Source: Deinandra increscens subsp. villosa
Taxonomy: Eukaryota; Streptophyta; Magnoliopsida; Asterales; Asteraceae
NCBI GenBank assembly: GCA_039602395.1
Contig: JBCNJP010000017.1
Coordinates: forward strand, 97,502,713-97,566,712
Direction: 5' to 3'
DNA length: 64,000 nucleotides
How positions within the stretch are numbered: the first letter of the stretch is position 1; every line of letters begins with the position of its first letter. Of this stretch, positions 1-12,588 are shown piece after piece. The notes beneath the pieces are model-generated. The model saw nothing but the letters and a program-made list of their open reading frames with translations, ran no database searches and had not been told where the DNA came from. The position numbers and the translations under genes are program-made.

Positions 1-735
1 ACTTCGTTTCTAACTCGTTTTTCGATCCGTTTTCTCCTGTAACTTCATCTAAATGCCCCCTAAATTATTCTCCAAGTAAATCCCATATTTAATTCGAATT
101 CATTAATCATTTTGATTCATTTCCATACTTGAAAATATTGACTTTTTCTTCAAGACATACCATAATCACACTTATGCTCAATTAAAACCCTAAACGACCC
201 CATACCCTATAAATACCAGTTGATATTGCTCCTATGAACATCCTTAAAGCTTCTTGGAGTCTCAATTTCGTGCCTTGTCCAACCGTTTGCGTTTTCAAAA
301 GTCAAAGTCCACCAGTTTGACCTTCCGATTTGACCAGCTTCCATCGACTTTCACGAGTAAGTTTCTTCATCAAAGTTTATTGTTTTTGTGTGCTTTACAA
401 TACCTTATTGTTGTATTTGACCAAATGTCCTCTGTATCAAAAGTCAAACCTTAAACGCACACTTTAATTGGGGAAAAACTACCAAAATTCACAATTACCA
501 TTTACCAAGGGTTGTAATCTGTCCTAATTAATATTTTAAGTATATTATGATGTATCCAAACCATCAAAACTGAATTTTTATCAAAAACCTAAGAGTTATG
601 CGTTTTGACCCGTTAAAGTAAGTGTTTTATCACATAGTTTTCTAATCTAACAATTTTGTAGCAAATGAAACTTACTAACCCACTTCTTGGGTGTTTATAA
701 ACACATGTTAAGGTTTTCATAAGTCTAAATATGAC
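1..735. other. Unassigned AT-rich flank, no gene seen
   Basis: I see no convincing gene. A TATA-like TATAAATACC lies at 208-217, and the composition (many AAACCCTAA-type words, no long ATG-started frame) resembles the promoter part of a plant LTR. No partner LTR is visible because the sequence runs into the assembly gap. It could be an LTR fragment or ordinary intergenic DNA. Confidence 0.25.
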
Positions 736-1235
736 NNNNNNNNNNNNNNNNNNNNNNNNNNNNNNNNNNNNNNNNNNNNNNNNNNNNNNNNNNNNNNNNN
801 NNNNNNNNNNNNNNNNNNNNNNNNNNNNNNNNNNNNNNNNNNNNNNNNNNNNNNNNNNNNNNNNNNNNNNNNNNNNNNNNNNNNNNNNNNNNNNNNNNNN
901 NNNNNNNNNNNNNNNNNNNNNNNNNNNNNNNNNNNNNNNNNNNNNNNNNNNNNNNNNNNNNNNNNNNNNNNNNNNNNNNNNNNNNNNNNNNNNNNNNNNN
1001 NNNNNNNNNNNNNNNNNNNNNNNNNNNNNNNNNNNNNNNNNNNNNNNNNNNNNNNNNNNNNNNNNNNNNNNNNNNNNNNNNNNNNNNNNNNNNNNNNNNN
1101 NNNNNNNNNNNNNNNNNNNNNNNNNNNNNNNNNNNNNNNNNNNNNNNNNNNNNNNNNNNNNNNNNNNNNNNNNNNNNNNNNNNNNNNNNNNNNNNNNNNN
1201 NNNNNNNNNNNNNNNNNNNNNNNNNNNNNNNNNNN
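736..1235. other. Assembly gap (500 N)
   Basis: This is a run of N, so the true size is unknown. The 27 bases right of the gap (1236-1262) read on the minus strand as RNase H of the copia element that resumes at 12589. The gap should therefore hide the end of that pol gene and its 3' LTR. Confidence 0.95.
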
Positions 1236-1262
1236 GCTACTAACAAAATCAACAAGTATATG
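1236..1262 (-). pseudogene. Copia 1 RNase H fragment, left of G1
   Basis: These 27 bases continue the copia RNase H frame (minus strand, residues LVDFVSS before the gap) that is broken at 12584-12588. ATATG at 1258-1262 is repeated at 12584-12588 as the target-site duplication of G1. The fragment is cut on the left by the gap. Confidence 0.75.
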
Positions 1263-4200
1263 TGTGACGCCCACTCCCAGTCTTGGTTCCAGGAGGGGTC
1301 ACGTGTCGGATTTACTCATGAACACATGGTACAACAGAGATAACTAAGCAGCGGAAATTAAAAACTTTTCATTTATATATATAACGAGTTACAATAGTAA
1401 GGAAGATAATAACATAAACTATAACTAGATCTTATCTATAGCTATGCCAGTCTACTACCGAGTCATTCCTGATAGCTTACCCATCTAATCTGCCCTTGCT
1501 AGAGCCCTTCCCTTGCTACTTTAAACATCGCCAATACCTGACATACATGCTTTTAAAGGTCAGCTTATGCTGGTGAGTTCTAAGTATTTTAAAACTTTAC
1601 CTTTCCTTGAAAGGTTTACCTCAAACACTTGGGTCTAACGACCCTTTCTTTATAAACATTTATCAGGTATAAAACATAACAGAGTTATACCAAAACATTT
1701 ATCCTTTATCAGGTATAAGACATAGCAGAATTATACCAAAACATTTAACCATTCATTCTACTAAGCATTGTCTATTGGAACCACGTTAGTTCCTCGGGCA
1801 ACCGTCGCCACCCGAAACCTTTCATAGAGTAACCGTCGTTACCCCGGGGAACCGTCATCCCCCGCTTCTGATTGTACAACCACCTTTTCCCTTTCTCTAG
1901 ACAATATTGCTTAGATTAAAACTTTTTCAACCTTTTAAACATTTTCATCCTTTTCAAAAGTCCATTCAAATAGCCCTTGTATTTGGACTCATAACTTTTT
2001 CAACACCAGTCCATCACCCGTATATAAAATAAGCGTTTCATAAATATGATGTTATGGGTCTTGTACAACAAGGCTAATAAGATCATATTTACCCGACACT
2101 TATTCACATACATAGGCTTAGACCAAACATTCACATTTTCCATTTCTCAAAGCTTTATATAAAAGTTTTATCCTTTAGATTACCCGTTTATTATAACCTT
2201 CCCAAAAAGAGTAATAACAGGTAATAATAACTTTAAAACAGTTATAAGTATTATAACTTTTCCACGTATGTGTATCAACACAAAACAAGTAAAGGCATCT
2301 CAAATACTTTTCAAGTAAACCGTTGAATATGTATCATTGCATGTATATCAGCCCGAAAACATTAAAACATTTAAAACATTTAAAAGTGGGCTCATAGAAC
2401 TCACCTTATTCTCTTAAGCAGTTAATTCAGAGAAAGTCTCCGCAATGCCTTCCAATTAAACCTAATCGCGTATTGTACGGCGCTAACGCAAGGTTTAATA
2501 TAATAAACACTTCCTATGTTTATTTTGATACTTCATTATCTTAATAATATTTTATTATTAAGTTCATTTCTTTTAAAAGGTCAAAATGACCAAAATGCCC
2601 TTTAGGCCATTATCCTTTTCTTTTGTTAATATGAAGACACGCATTCCTATAAGTAAACGCTCACTCCGGGATCGCCCAGTGAGGGATGCCATTTCCCAGT
2701 TGGGATTTATGCGACACCCTCGCTTTTGCCAGAAACCCCAGTGTACAGGCGTCTACCCTTCCGGTCCGCGTGAACTTCTAAATATCCGATTAACTTGGTA
2801 TTTTAAATACTTTGTCGTTTATCCATTTTAACTTTATATATACTTATTGTATATATAAACATAGTTCCATACCAAAAACCAAGTCTCCATACCCTTCGGA
2901 TTATTTTATATTTCAAAACCCTAATTTCCCGTTTTTCTCATTTCTTTATCAAAACTCATTTTTATTCAAAACCAACTTAGGGTATTATGTGGTATAACAT
3001 TTTATAACATGCTTTAAAATTTTAAAGCTTAGTTCATTACCATTTACTCGGGTTTGACAAAACAGTGTCTAGAAAACCCTAATTTCAACATTAAGCTCCT
3101 TACATATATTTTAAATATGTTTTAATATATTTTAAATATATTCTTTAATCCGATAATTACTTTTATAATTATCATTAACCTTTATATTAAATATATATGT
3201 TAAATATATATTTAATATATAAATCTTTTCTTTTAACCAATTTTATTTAAATAAAATTGATTAATAATTATATATATTTATTCGTCTTAAATATATATTT
3301 ATATCATTTACCCCTTTTATAATATGATTTAATAATAATATTTGTAATAATAACAAATATTTAACGTGATTACCTCCTTGACGGGTCGTGAAACGAGTCC
3401 AAAATAACCAAATAATAACGGTGTCCGATTTGGACAAATAAATAGTCCTTCCCGACTAGCTCCTCGCCACGAGCATTTCCCCGTTGTCGGTTTGTCGTTT
3501 GGACCTCGTTACGCCACCGAAACGTCGCCCGAAAGTGAAGACGGGTTAACTCAACGTCCTTTTTTCTAGCTCGAATTACGACTACCTACAACTACCGTTA
3601 ACAACCGCCAACCACCGCCACCAATCTCCACCATCCCGGTAGTCCATCGGCTTCACCGCCATGCCCCTTTGTTAACCGTACGTTACCGAAATTTAATCGA
3701 AAGAAGGGACGGTTATGTCGTTTTTACCGGGTTTATTCTCGTTCCGTCTTGCATTACCTCTGTCGTTCACTACCCATAACCGGTTGCCTCCACCCATAGC
3801 CGCCACCTTTGCTTCTGCTAGGAGATTAGGAGTTGGTTCATCGTCGCAGGTGGTCACCGGAGAGGGTCGTCGGGTTGGAGATCGAGAGGGTGACCGGCTG
3901 GTTTGGTGGTTGTTCGCCGTGAACGATGACAGAGGGAGGTCCGCCGGTGTTTGGTTCTGCGTCGCCGGAAAGAGACCAGGCGGAGCTACTGGGTTTGTAG
4001 CCGCCGGTGAGGTCGCCGGAAAAACGAAGGAACGAGGGTGGAGTTCGTCACCGGCATTGATCGGAGAGGGGCGGTGGGTGAGTTGCCGGAAAGAAAAACG
4101 AAGAGGAGGGAGAGGGAGAGTACGGGCTGCTTTCTTCTCTCTCTCTCCTATTTCTTTCGATTTCAATTTTGTCGTACAGCTTTCTTGTGTGTTTTGTTTT

Positions 4201-5137
4201 ATGAGAATGAATTGTGTGATTGGTTTGTGTATGGATGTATGTATTTATACGTAAATTGAATCCACAAAAATGTTCCACGTATGATGGTGAGTAAGTCCTT
4301 CAATTGCTGAATCACAAACAATTTCAACAGGTAGAAGATTGAGAAGTAACGATCAAGTAATTCTTTTAATAGGGTACAATATTTAATAGGTAGCTATTAT
4401 ACCCGTATTCTGTACCCGTAAAATAATATAGTATTTTCTAACGGGTTATATAAATTTCTGAACATCTAAAATATTACGGGACTCCAATAATTATTATTAT
4501 TTTTTTATTCGTCGGTTAAAACGTCAACCGGTGAATACTCATTTAATTATGTGGTAAAAGTGCATGTTACGACCACAACCGTTTCATAAACCGCATACCT
4601 TTTCTTGACCGTAATTCTTATTCTTAATAAATATTATAATAATTATTTATACTTCGCCGAGGCGTTATAATCCTCTCAAATGGCTAACTGAATTGATTTC
4701 GATTAATATCACGTAACAACAACGGTTACCGATATCACCGTTTTTCGTGCCGAATACCGAAATTATATTTTATAACGATTATAAATCAAGTATTTAGCAA
4801 TGCCTGATATTCTAACTTTGCTTCGGTATTATTTTAGTGGCGTTCGTGCTTTAATTTTGGTTATTACAAACCGGGCCCAAATCACTATTTTGCGTTTTCC
4901 CGTTTCGTTATAACTCCGATTTGACATCCGCCTGCGCCCACGATCTTTATTTTTCGTTATCTACCATATTCTATAAAATTGTCTCTTGACGTTTTCTCGA
5001 ATGTCGTGTCGAATATTCATACGCGAATCGTGACGTTCCTCTATTCTACGTATATATATTATATCACACATATTTCAGCTACTTAACAAATATAGCACAC
5101 ATATATAATTTAAGTCATGAAATTTTGGGGTGTTACA
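1263..5137 (-). repeat. G1 3' LTR (3875 bp)
   Basis: This LTR is nearly identical to 8700-12583. At ~3.9 kb it is longer than the element's interior. On the minus strand it starts TGTAACACCCC next to the polypurine tract. It contains a TATA box (4241-4250) and, downstream of it, a GC-rich block of about 0.7 kb (~3430-4130) in an AT-rich setting. Confidence 0.93.
4241..4250 (-). promoter_or_regulatory. G1 LTR TATA box (left copy)
   Basis: The minus strand reads GTATAAATAC, a canonical plant TATA box about 0.9 kb into the LTR. This would place U3 at 5137 to ~4215 and leave an unusually long R/U5 of nearly 3 kb. The same box is in the other LTR at 11690-11699. Confidence 0.55.
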
Positions 5138-5176
5138 ACTCTACCCCCCTTAAATAAGGTTTCGTCCTCGAAACCC
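5138..5176 (-). pseudogene. G1 polypurine tract with fossil pol C-terminus
   Basis: The minus strand reads GFEDETLFKGGRV directly into the LTR. This is the type of ending seen at the C-terminus of plant gypsy polyproteins just before the 3' LTR. The codons for LFKGGR double as the polypurine tract. It is the clearest sign that the interior derives from a coding gypsy element. Confidence 0.6.
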
Positions 5177-7735
5177 GCTCAAACTGTGATTTAACTCACA
5201 ATTGACTAATTGAGATCTTTCATATCTTACCTTTCCTTTCCCGGATTGATCCGGAAACTTTTTCATGCATCTAATGCATTCATATCATATGAACCACTTG
5301 GTTCTTTGGCTACGATTTTAACATCGTAACAAACTTTCTATGACAATTTATCATTTAACTCTATTACCTATAAGGTAATACTTTAACTATTCTATTTACG
5401 AAGTCTTGTTCACAATTTGAATGTGAACCGTACTTCTATAACTGATGCTAGTACTTTTAGGAACGAATCCCTAACGAATGGTCTAGCTAACGATTTAGGA
5501 GTTTACGTTTCTCAAAAGAAAGGAACTCTTCCGTTTTATCAATCATACACTATCTAGGTGTGTCATAACTTTTTTTTTAGCTATACATAGGGAAGCTTGA
5601 TTATGAACTTCACCTGAATGTGCTTCAAAATTCCTAAACTTGAAATTTATCGCGAAGCCTCTGTCATTCTGCTTTAACTTTCTACGTACGTTAAACATTT
5701 ATCCGCATGCTAAAAGATTTGAATTTCTCTTCTGGTCATCAACAGTCCCTCAGTTACTTGTTAATAAGTGATATGTATTAATGAATGCTACTGATTCGTT
5801 TTCCACAGTGGTTCGTAATATCTACCTGCACGAGACTAATTCTAGTGCCACTTCTGGTTGTACCTTAGGTGTATATATATAGGATGTACCAGCGGCGTAT
5901 CCACCATACCTTGGATACAACTAGAGGCGTACTATTACTAGTCTGGTGTAGGGCGATATTACTATTCTAACCACAACAAAATCAGTATAATTCATGACTA
6001 TTTATAACTTACTTAAATAACTAGTTTGGACATCTGCGTACAACCTCGTTTGCTGATTGCATCTCTTGAGTGTAAACACTTTTGCTGCAATTTCCCTTTT
6101 CCATTAGGCCTAATCGGTAATGATCGTACCGATGCCCAAGTTAATTTGTTCATTACTACATTTCATGTCTGCTACTGATTAGGATTCCAAAAGGACTTGA
6201 CATCTTCTTAGTCAACCTAATGGTGTTACAATCTTTGGAAACTTTGGCGGCTTCAGATGTATTAACATAGCTTCTTTCTTTTCCTGATTTTCCGTACTTC
6301 CTTCCAATGCATGCATTCTTCACCATCCTTGAGAACCTTAGAACTTTATTCATCAGCATGCTCAGCCATGAGATTTCTGGGTTTGAAGGGGCACCTGTCA
6401 TTGCAGTCAATACTACTAATCACTCGTAATGAATATTCTGTTTCCGAAAAAGCCATTCTCTTTATAGGCTCACTTTTAATCCTTTAGCTGGCGCTAATCT
6501 GATCTCAAATCATCCTTAGGGAATCGTCTTGTTCCTTGTAGTTCTTTAAATAGTTTGTTTGATCCTTAACACAGGATGTCTGCTTCCTACTGACAGTTTC
6601 TTCTTGCAGTCTATGCATATCCTTGGCTTCCGTCTTTCTTCTTGAAATTGCTAGAGTATCCTAAGGCGATATATTTGGTCTAAAGAAATCTTCTGGCTTC
6701 TGTTGGAGATAACCGGCATAATGCTTTTACTTCTGGCGTCGTTGCTTCTAGCGTTGCTCTTGACGTTGCTTTTGGTGTTGCTTTCTGGCGTCGGAGTTGA
6801 TTATGGAGCCCCATTTCTTGATCTGACGAGTTGCTCATTGGATTTACTGGTACGTTCTTCGGCTTCTTGGTTTGGCCTCTGAGTCAATGGCATACATCGA
6901 GTATGACTTACCTCTTGACTCATGTATTTCCATGTTTTGTAATCTTTACTGCCAAGTCATCACGATCCCTGTATATGAAGTCGAGCCTTCTTCTGGTTAT
7001 AGATAGTCTGCGCGTAGCATCCTGCGAGTCAATTCATTCAACGTCGTAAATTTATCTATCGTTAATCCTAGCTTGACATTGATCTTAAAAAGAACATTTG
7101 TCAAATACTGATCATTTACTCGCATCGGTGCAATATACTGTGTGATAATTCCTAATATCGAATTCAGACTTCTAAGTTTGCAATTGCTGCTAATATCGAA
7201 TCGTCAGGCTCGTTCGCGTATCAACATTTGTCTTGAGGTCATCTATCTTGATGGCTTTGCATTTGTCCTAAGGAAGACGTAATCCTAAGCTGTCCAAGGT
7301 AGCTTGACTACAGGATTCCTTGACAATGCTTCCCTTCTTCTTACGTTGGAATTCTTCTCCGTGTAGCTCATCCAATCATCGTGTGCTTTTATCCTGCCAT
7401 TTGAAGAAACAACATCCCTTAGGACGTAAGTTCTTCTTGGCTTACTCCGGTCTTCCATACTCCTAAGCTCGTAGATTCTTGATCCATCTTGTGGTAACCT
7501 TTGTCATTCTTCTTTGAACTATTATTAACTTCAACTGCTAGCTTCTGCTTCGAGCCTTCCGACCTATCACTTATAGTGATGGTCTTCTGAAGGTAGCAAC
7601 GTAGCTTGGAACGTTGTTTCCCAATATCCTTGCCGTAGCAACTCTCATTTCTTCTTTACCGTGACAGCGTCTATCACGTCTATAGTTTCCTTGCTTAAGG
7701 TGACATTCTAGGCTTGTCTACACCTCTTTTCATCT
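5177..7735 (-). pseudogene. G1 degenerate interior, pol-derived at best
   Basis: About 2.6 kb without an open frame. A minus-strand stretch near 6290-6380 vaguely recalls the gypsy RT segment that precedes the conserved KCxF motif, but stops and frameshifts prevent a firm call. Nothing else here is recognisable to me. Confidence 0.3.
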
Positions 7736-7743
7736 TCAATGGT

Positions 7744-8047
7744 TCCTGAGTTCTCCAATGCAATTCCTATGATAACGTTTCTCGCACATCTGGCATATCG
7801 GCCTTCTTTGTTCAGAAGCTCCCTTAGCCTTCTTGTGGAATTCGTTGTCATTGTCTTGAAGACCTTCTTCATCCTCGTACCGTTTCCGTTTGTCTTTCAC
7901 CGAGAATCTATTTCTACCAAAAGCTTCCTTGGGACCAGCTCTACTAGCGGTCGCTTTATTGGACATTCTTCTCGTCAAAGCTTCCGGAAATTGATTAACA
8001 ATCGATAGCAACGTAACCTTCAATGCTTCTGCCACTATTTCTAACAT
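7744..8047 (-). pseudogene. G1 gag remnant with degenerate zinc knuckle
   Basis: About 100 residues read on the minus strand as the basic, low-complexity C-terminal part of a gypsy gag. They are followed by a Cys/His cluster, CQMCEKRYHRNC (C-x2-C-x4-H-x2-C), resembling the first half of the double zinc knuckle in plant gypsy gag. The position about 650 bp downstream of the primer site is right for gag. Upstream gag residues are not open and no ATG start is evident. Confidence 0.5.
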
Positions 8048-8682
8048 AACGGACTTTCATTTCTTTGCTGAAGGTACTCGTCTTTAACTGACATCAGATT
8101 TCGTATCGGATGTCCTATTCGCATTCCTATCATGACTATGATTTCTAGTCTTCTGATCCTACGATCGAAATAGTCTGACACTTTAGAACTCATGTGACGT
8201 GAAGTCTCCAAATTTTGAATTCATGATAATTATATACGTGCACTTATATAATTATGATGCGTTCAAAACCCAGTTATTCTCATCACAGTCATCCCTGGTG
8301 TTTGTACTATTCCTTTCATTCCTTTACCGGTAATTCTAAAAATCGGTCTTTTAAAACTATCTTTCCTCTAGGCATTCATTTACAAGTTATTGACCACGTA
8401 TCTCACTGTCAATTAACCTACCCCGCACTAGGCCACACAACAGTTAGAACCTATGATATGTTTATTTGGGTAAAATACCAAATTGCAGTAGCTAATTGCA
8501 ATCGTGTATTCTCCTGTACTTGCATATCCTAAGTTCTATCTCCTATGTTCCTCGTGCAACATTTTTCCTATGGGCATGACTATCCTGACTGGCATTTACA
8601 TTCCCTATCTTACCTTACTTTGTTTACCAAGAGTCCTAGTTTAAGTCTAGATACCGTGCTAGTATCTAAATCTCTTAAACCA

Positions 8683-8699
8683 AGGCTCTGATACCAACT
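8683..8699 (-). other. G1 primer-binding site (tRNA-Met type)
   Basis: The minus strand reads AGTTGGTATCAGAGCCT immediately after the LTR end. TGGTATCAGAGCC is the usual initiator tRNA-Met primer site of plant LTR retrotransposons. It fixes the orientation and makes the right-hand LTR the 5' LTR. Confidence 0.9.
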
Positions 8700-11600
8700 T
8701 GTGACGCCCACTCCCAGTCTTGGTTCCAGGAGGGGTCACGTGTCGGATTTACTCATGAACACATGGTACAACAGAGATAACTAAGCAGCGGAAATTAAAA
8801 ACTTTTCATTTATATATATAACGAGTTACAATAGTAAGGAAGATAATAACATAATCTATAACTAGATCTTATCTATAGCTATGCCAGTCTACTACCGAGT
8901 CATTCCTGATAGCTTGCCCATCTAATCTGCCCTTGCTAGAGCCATTCCCTTGCTACTTTAAACATCGCCGATACCTGACATACATGCTTTTAAAGGTCAG
9001 CTTATGCTGGTGAGTTCTAAGTATTTTAAAACTTTACCTTTCCTTGAAAGGTTTACCTCAAACACTTGGGTCTAACGACCCTTTCTTTATAAACATTTAT
9101 CAGGTATAAAACATAACAGAGTTATACCAAAACATTTATCCTTTATCAGGTATAAGACATAACAGAATTATACCAAAACATTTAACCATTCATTCTACTA
9201 AGCATTGTCTATTGGAACCACGTTAGTTCCTCGGGCAACCGTCGCCACCCGAAACCTTTCATAGAGTAACCGTCGTTACCCCGGGGAACCGTCATCCCCC
9301 GCTTCTGATTGTACAACCACCTTTTCCCTTTCTCTAGACAATATCTGCTTAGATTAAAACTTTTTCAACCTTTTAAACATTTTCATCCTTTTCAAAAGTC
9401 CATTCAAATAGCCCTTGTATTTGGACTCATAACTTTTTCAACACCAGTCCATCACCCGTATATAAAATAAGCGTTTCATAAATATGATGTTATGGGTCTT
9501 GTACAACAAGGCTAATAAGATCATATTTACCCGACACTTATTCACATACATAAGCTTAGACCAAACATTCACATTTTCCATTTCTCAAAGCTTTATATAA
9601 AAGTTTTATCCTTTAGATTACCCGTTTATTATAACCTTCCCGAAAAGAGTAATAACAGGTAATAATAACTTTAAAACAGTTATAAGTATTATAACTTTTC
9701 CACGTATGTGTATCAACACAAAACAAGTAAAGGCATCTCAAATACTTTTCAAGTAAACAGTTGAATATATATCATTGCATGTATATCAGCCCGAAAACAT
9801 TAAAACATTTAAAACATTTAAAAGTGGGCTCATAGAACTCACCTTATTCTCTTAAGCAGTTAATTCAGAGAAAGTCTCCGCAATGCCTTCCAATTAAACC
9901 TAATCGCGTATTGTACGGCGTTAACGCAAGGTTTAATATAATAAACACTTCCTATGTTTATTTTAATACTTCATTATCTTAATAATATTTTATTATTAAG
10001 TTCATTTCTTTTAAAAGGTCAAAATGACCAAAATGCCCTTTAGGCCATTATCCTTTTCTTTTGTTAATATGAAGACACGCATTCCTATAAGTAAACGCTC
10101 ACTCCGGGATCGCCCAGTGAGGGATGCCATTTCCCAGTTGGGATTTATGCGACACCCTCGCTTTTGCCAGAAACCCCAGTGTACAGGCGTCTACCCTTCC
10201 GGTCCGCGTGAACTTCTAAATATCCGATTAACTTGGTATTTTAAATACTTTGTCGTTTATCCATTTTAACTTTATATATACTTATTGTATATATAAACAT
10301 AGTTCCATACCAAAAACCAAGTCTCCATACCCTTCGGATTATTTTATTTTAATAATCATATTCAAAACCCTAATTTCCCGTTTTTCTCATTTCTTTATCA
10401 AAACTCATTTTTATTCAAAACCAACTTAGGGTATTATGTGGTATAACATTTTATAACATGCTTTAAAATTTTAAAGCTTAGTTCATTACCATTTACTCGG
10501 GTTTGACAAAACAGTGTCTAGAAAACCCTAATTTCAACATTAAGCTCCTTACATATATTTTAAATATGTTTTAATATATTTTAAATATATTCTTTAATCC
10601 GATAATTACTTTTATAATTATCATTAACCTTTATATTAAATATATATGTTAAATATATATTTAATATATAAATCTTTTCTTTTAACCAATTTTATTTAAA
10701 TAAAATTGATTAATAATTATATATATTTATTCGTCTTAAATATATATTTATATCATTTACCCCTTTTATAATATGATTTAATAATAATATTTGTAATAAT
10801 AACAAATATTTAACGTGATTACCTCCTTGACGGGTCGTGAAACGAGTCCAAAATAACCAAATAATAACGGTGTCCGATTTGGACAAATAAATAGTCCTTC
10901 CCGACTAGCTCCTCGCCACGAGCATTTCCCCGTTGTCGGTTTGTCGTTTGGACCTCGTTACGCCACCGAAACGTCGCCCGAAAGTGAAGACGGGTTAACT
11001 CAACGTCCTTTTTTCTAGCTCGAATTACGACTACCTACAACTACCGTTAACAACCGCCAACCACCGCCACCAATCTCCACCATCCCGGTAGTCCATCGGC
11101 TTCACCGCCATGCCCCTTTGTTAACCGTACGTTACCGAAATTTAATCGAAAGAAGGGACGGTTATGTCGTTTTTACCGGGTTTATTCTCGTTCCGTCTTG
11201 CATTACCTCTGTCGTTCACTACCCATAACCGGTTGCCTCCACCCATAGCCGCCACCTTTGCTTCTGCTAGGAGATTAGGAGTTGGTTCATCGTCGCAGGT
11301 GGTCACCGGAGAGGGTCGTCGGGTTGGAGATCGAGAGGGTGACCGGCTGGTTTGGTGGTTGTTCGCCGTGAACGATGACAGAGGGAGGTCCGCCGGTGTT
11401 TGGTTCTGCGTCGCCGGAAAGAGACCAGGCGGAGCTACTGGGTTTGTAGCCGCCGGTGAGGTCGCCGGAAAAACGAAGGAACGAGGGTGGAGTTCGTCAC
11501 CGGCATTGATCGGAGAGGGGCGGTGGGTGAGTTGCCGGAAAGAAAAACGAAGAGGAGGGAGAGGGAGAGTACGGGCTGCTTTCTTCTCTCTCTCTCCTAT

Positions 11601-12583
11601 TTCTTTCGATTTCAATTTTGTCGTACAGCTTTCTTGTGTGTTTTGTTTTATGAGAATGAATTGTGTGATTGGTTTGTGTATGGATGTATGTATTTATACG
11701 TAAATTGAATCCACAAAAATGTTCCACGTATGATGGTGAGTAAGTCCTTCAATTGCTGAATCACAAACAATTTCAACAGGTAGAAGATTGAGAAGTAACG
11801 ATCAAGTAATTCTTTTAATAGGGTACAATATTTAATAGGTAGCTATTATACCCGTATTCTGTACCCGTAAAATAATATAGTATTTTCTAACGGGTTATAT
11901 AAATTTCTGAACATCTAAAATATTACGGGACTCCAATAATATATTATTTTTTATTCGTCGGTTAAAACGTCAACCGGTGAATACTCATTTAATTATGTGG
12001 TAAAAGTGCATGTTACGACCACAACCGTTTCATAAACCGCATACCTTTTCTTGACCGTAATTCTTATTCTTAATAAATATTATAATGATTATTTATACTT
12101 CGCCGAGGCGTTATAATCATCTCAAACGGCTAACTGAATTGATTTCGATTAATATCACGTAACAACAACGGTTACCGATATCACCGTTTTTCGTGCCGAA
12201 TACCGAAATTATATTTTATAACGATTATAAATCAAGTATTTAGCAATGCCTGATATTCTAACTTTGCTTCGGTATTATTTTAGTGGCGTTCGTGCTTTAA
12301 TTTTGGTTATTACAAACCTGGCCCAAATCACTATTTTGCGTTTTCCCGTTTCGTTATAATTCCGATTTGACATCCGCCTGCGCCCACGATCTTTATTTTT
12401 CGTTATCTACCATATTCTATAAAATCGTCTCTTGACGTTTCCTCGAATGTCGTGTCGAATATTCGTACGCGAATCGTGACGTTCCTCTATTCTACGTATA
12501 TATATTATATCACACATATTTCAGCTACTTAACAAATATAGCACACATATATAATTTAAGTCATGAAATTTTGGGGTGTTACA
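8700..12583 (-). repeat. G1 5' LTR (3884 bp)
   Basis: Partner of 1263-5137. Differences are scattered transitions plus small indels, for example a short insertion near 10350 and a microsatellite change near 11940. Any transcript would start near 11665 and run left. No ATG-started frame over 100 codons lies in the leader; the longest frame there opens with TTG. Confidence 0.93.
11690..11699 (-). promoter_or_regulatory. G1 5' LTR TATA box
   Basis: GTATAAATAC on the minus strand, identical to the other LTR. As it lies in the 5' LTR it is the box that would drive G1 transcription. Confidence 0.55.
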
Positions 12584-12588
12584 ATATG

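Larger units (their letters stand above)
1263..12583 (-). mobile_element. G1: large-LTR Ty3/gypsy-type retrotransposon, non-autonomous
   Basis: This is a complete LTR retrotransposon on the minus strand. Two directly repeated LTRs (1263-5137 and 8700-12583) start TGT and end ACA and flank a 3.56-kb interior. A tRNA-Met-type primer site (TGGTATCAGAGCC, minus strand) adjoins the right LTR and a polypurine tract (AAGGGGGGTAGAG) adjoins the left LTR. The 5-bp target duplication ATATG is perfect (1258-1262, 12584-12588). No intact gag or pol frame remains, only fossils, so it must have been mobilised in trans. By eye the two LTRs differ at roughly 20-25 substitutions plus a few indels, suggesting a young insertion. 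It lies inside copia 1. The gypsy assignment rests on the LTR start TGTAACACCCC, the primer site and the fossil C-terminus next to the PPT. Confidence 0.93.

Noticed and set aside
717..1274. Long open frames on both strands across 736-1235
   Set aside because: They are open only because the sequence is N. They hold no information.
2586..2831. 81-codon plus-strand frame repeated at 10024-10269
   Set aside because: Identical because it is in the G1 LTR. No recognisable domain and antisense to the element.
3693..4166. 157-codon minus-strand frame present in both G1 LTRs (also 11142-11615)
   Set aside because: It opens with TTG, has no internal ATG before its last quarter, and is low-complexity Pro/Ser/Thr/Arg. 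It duplicates only because the LTRs are duplicated.
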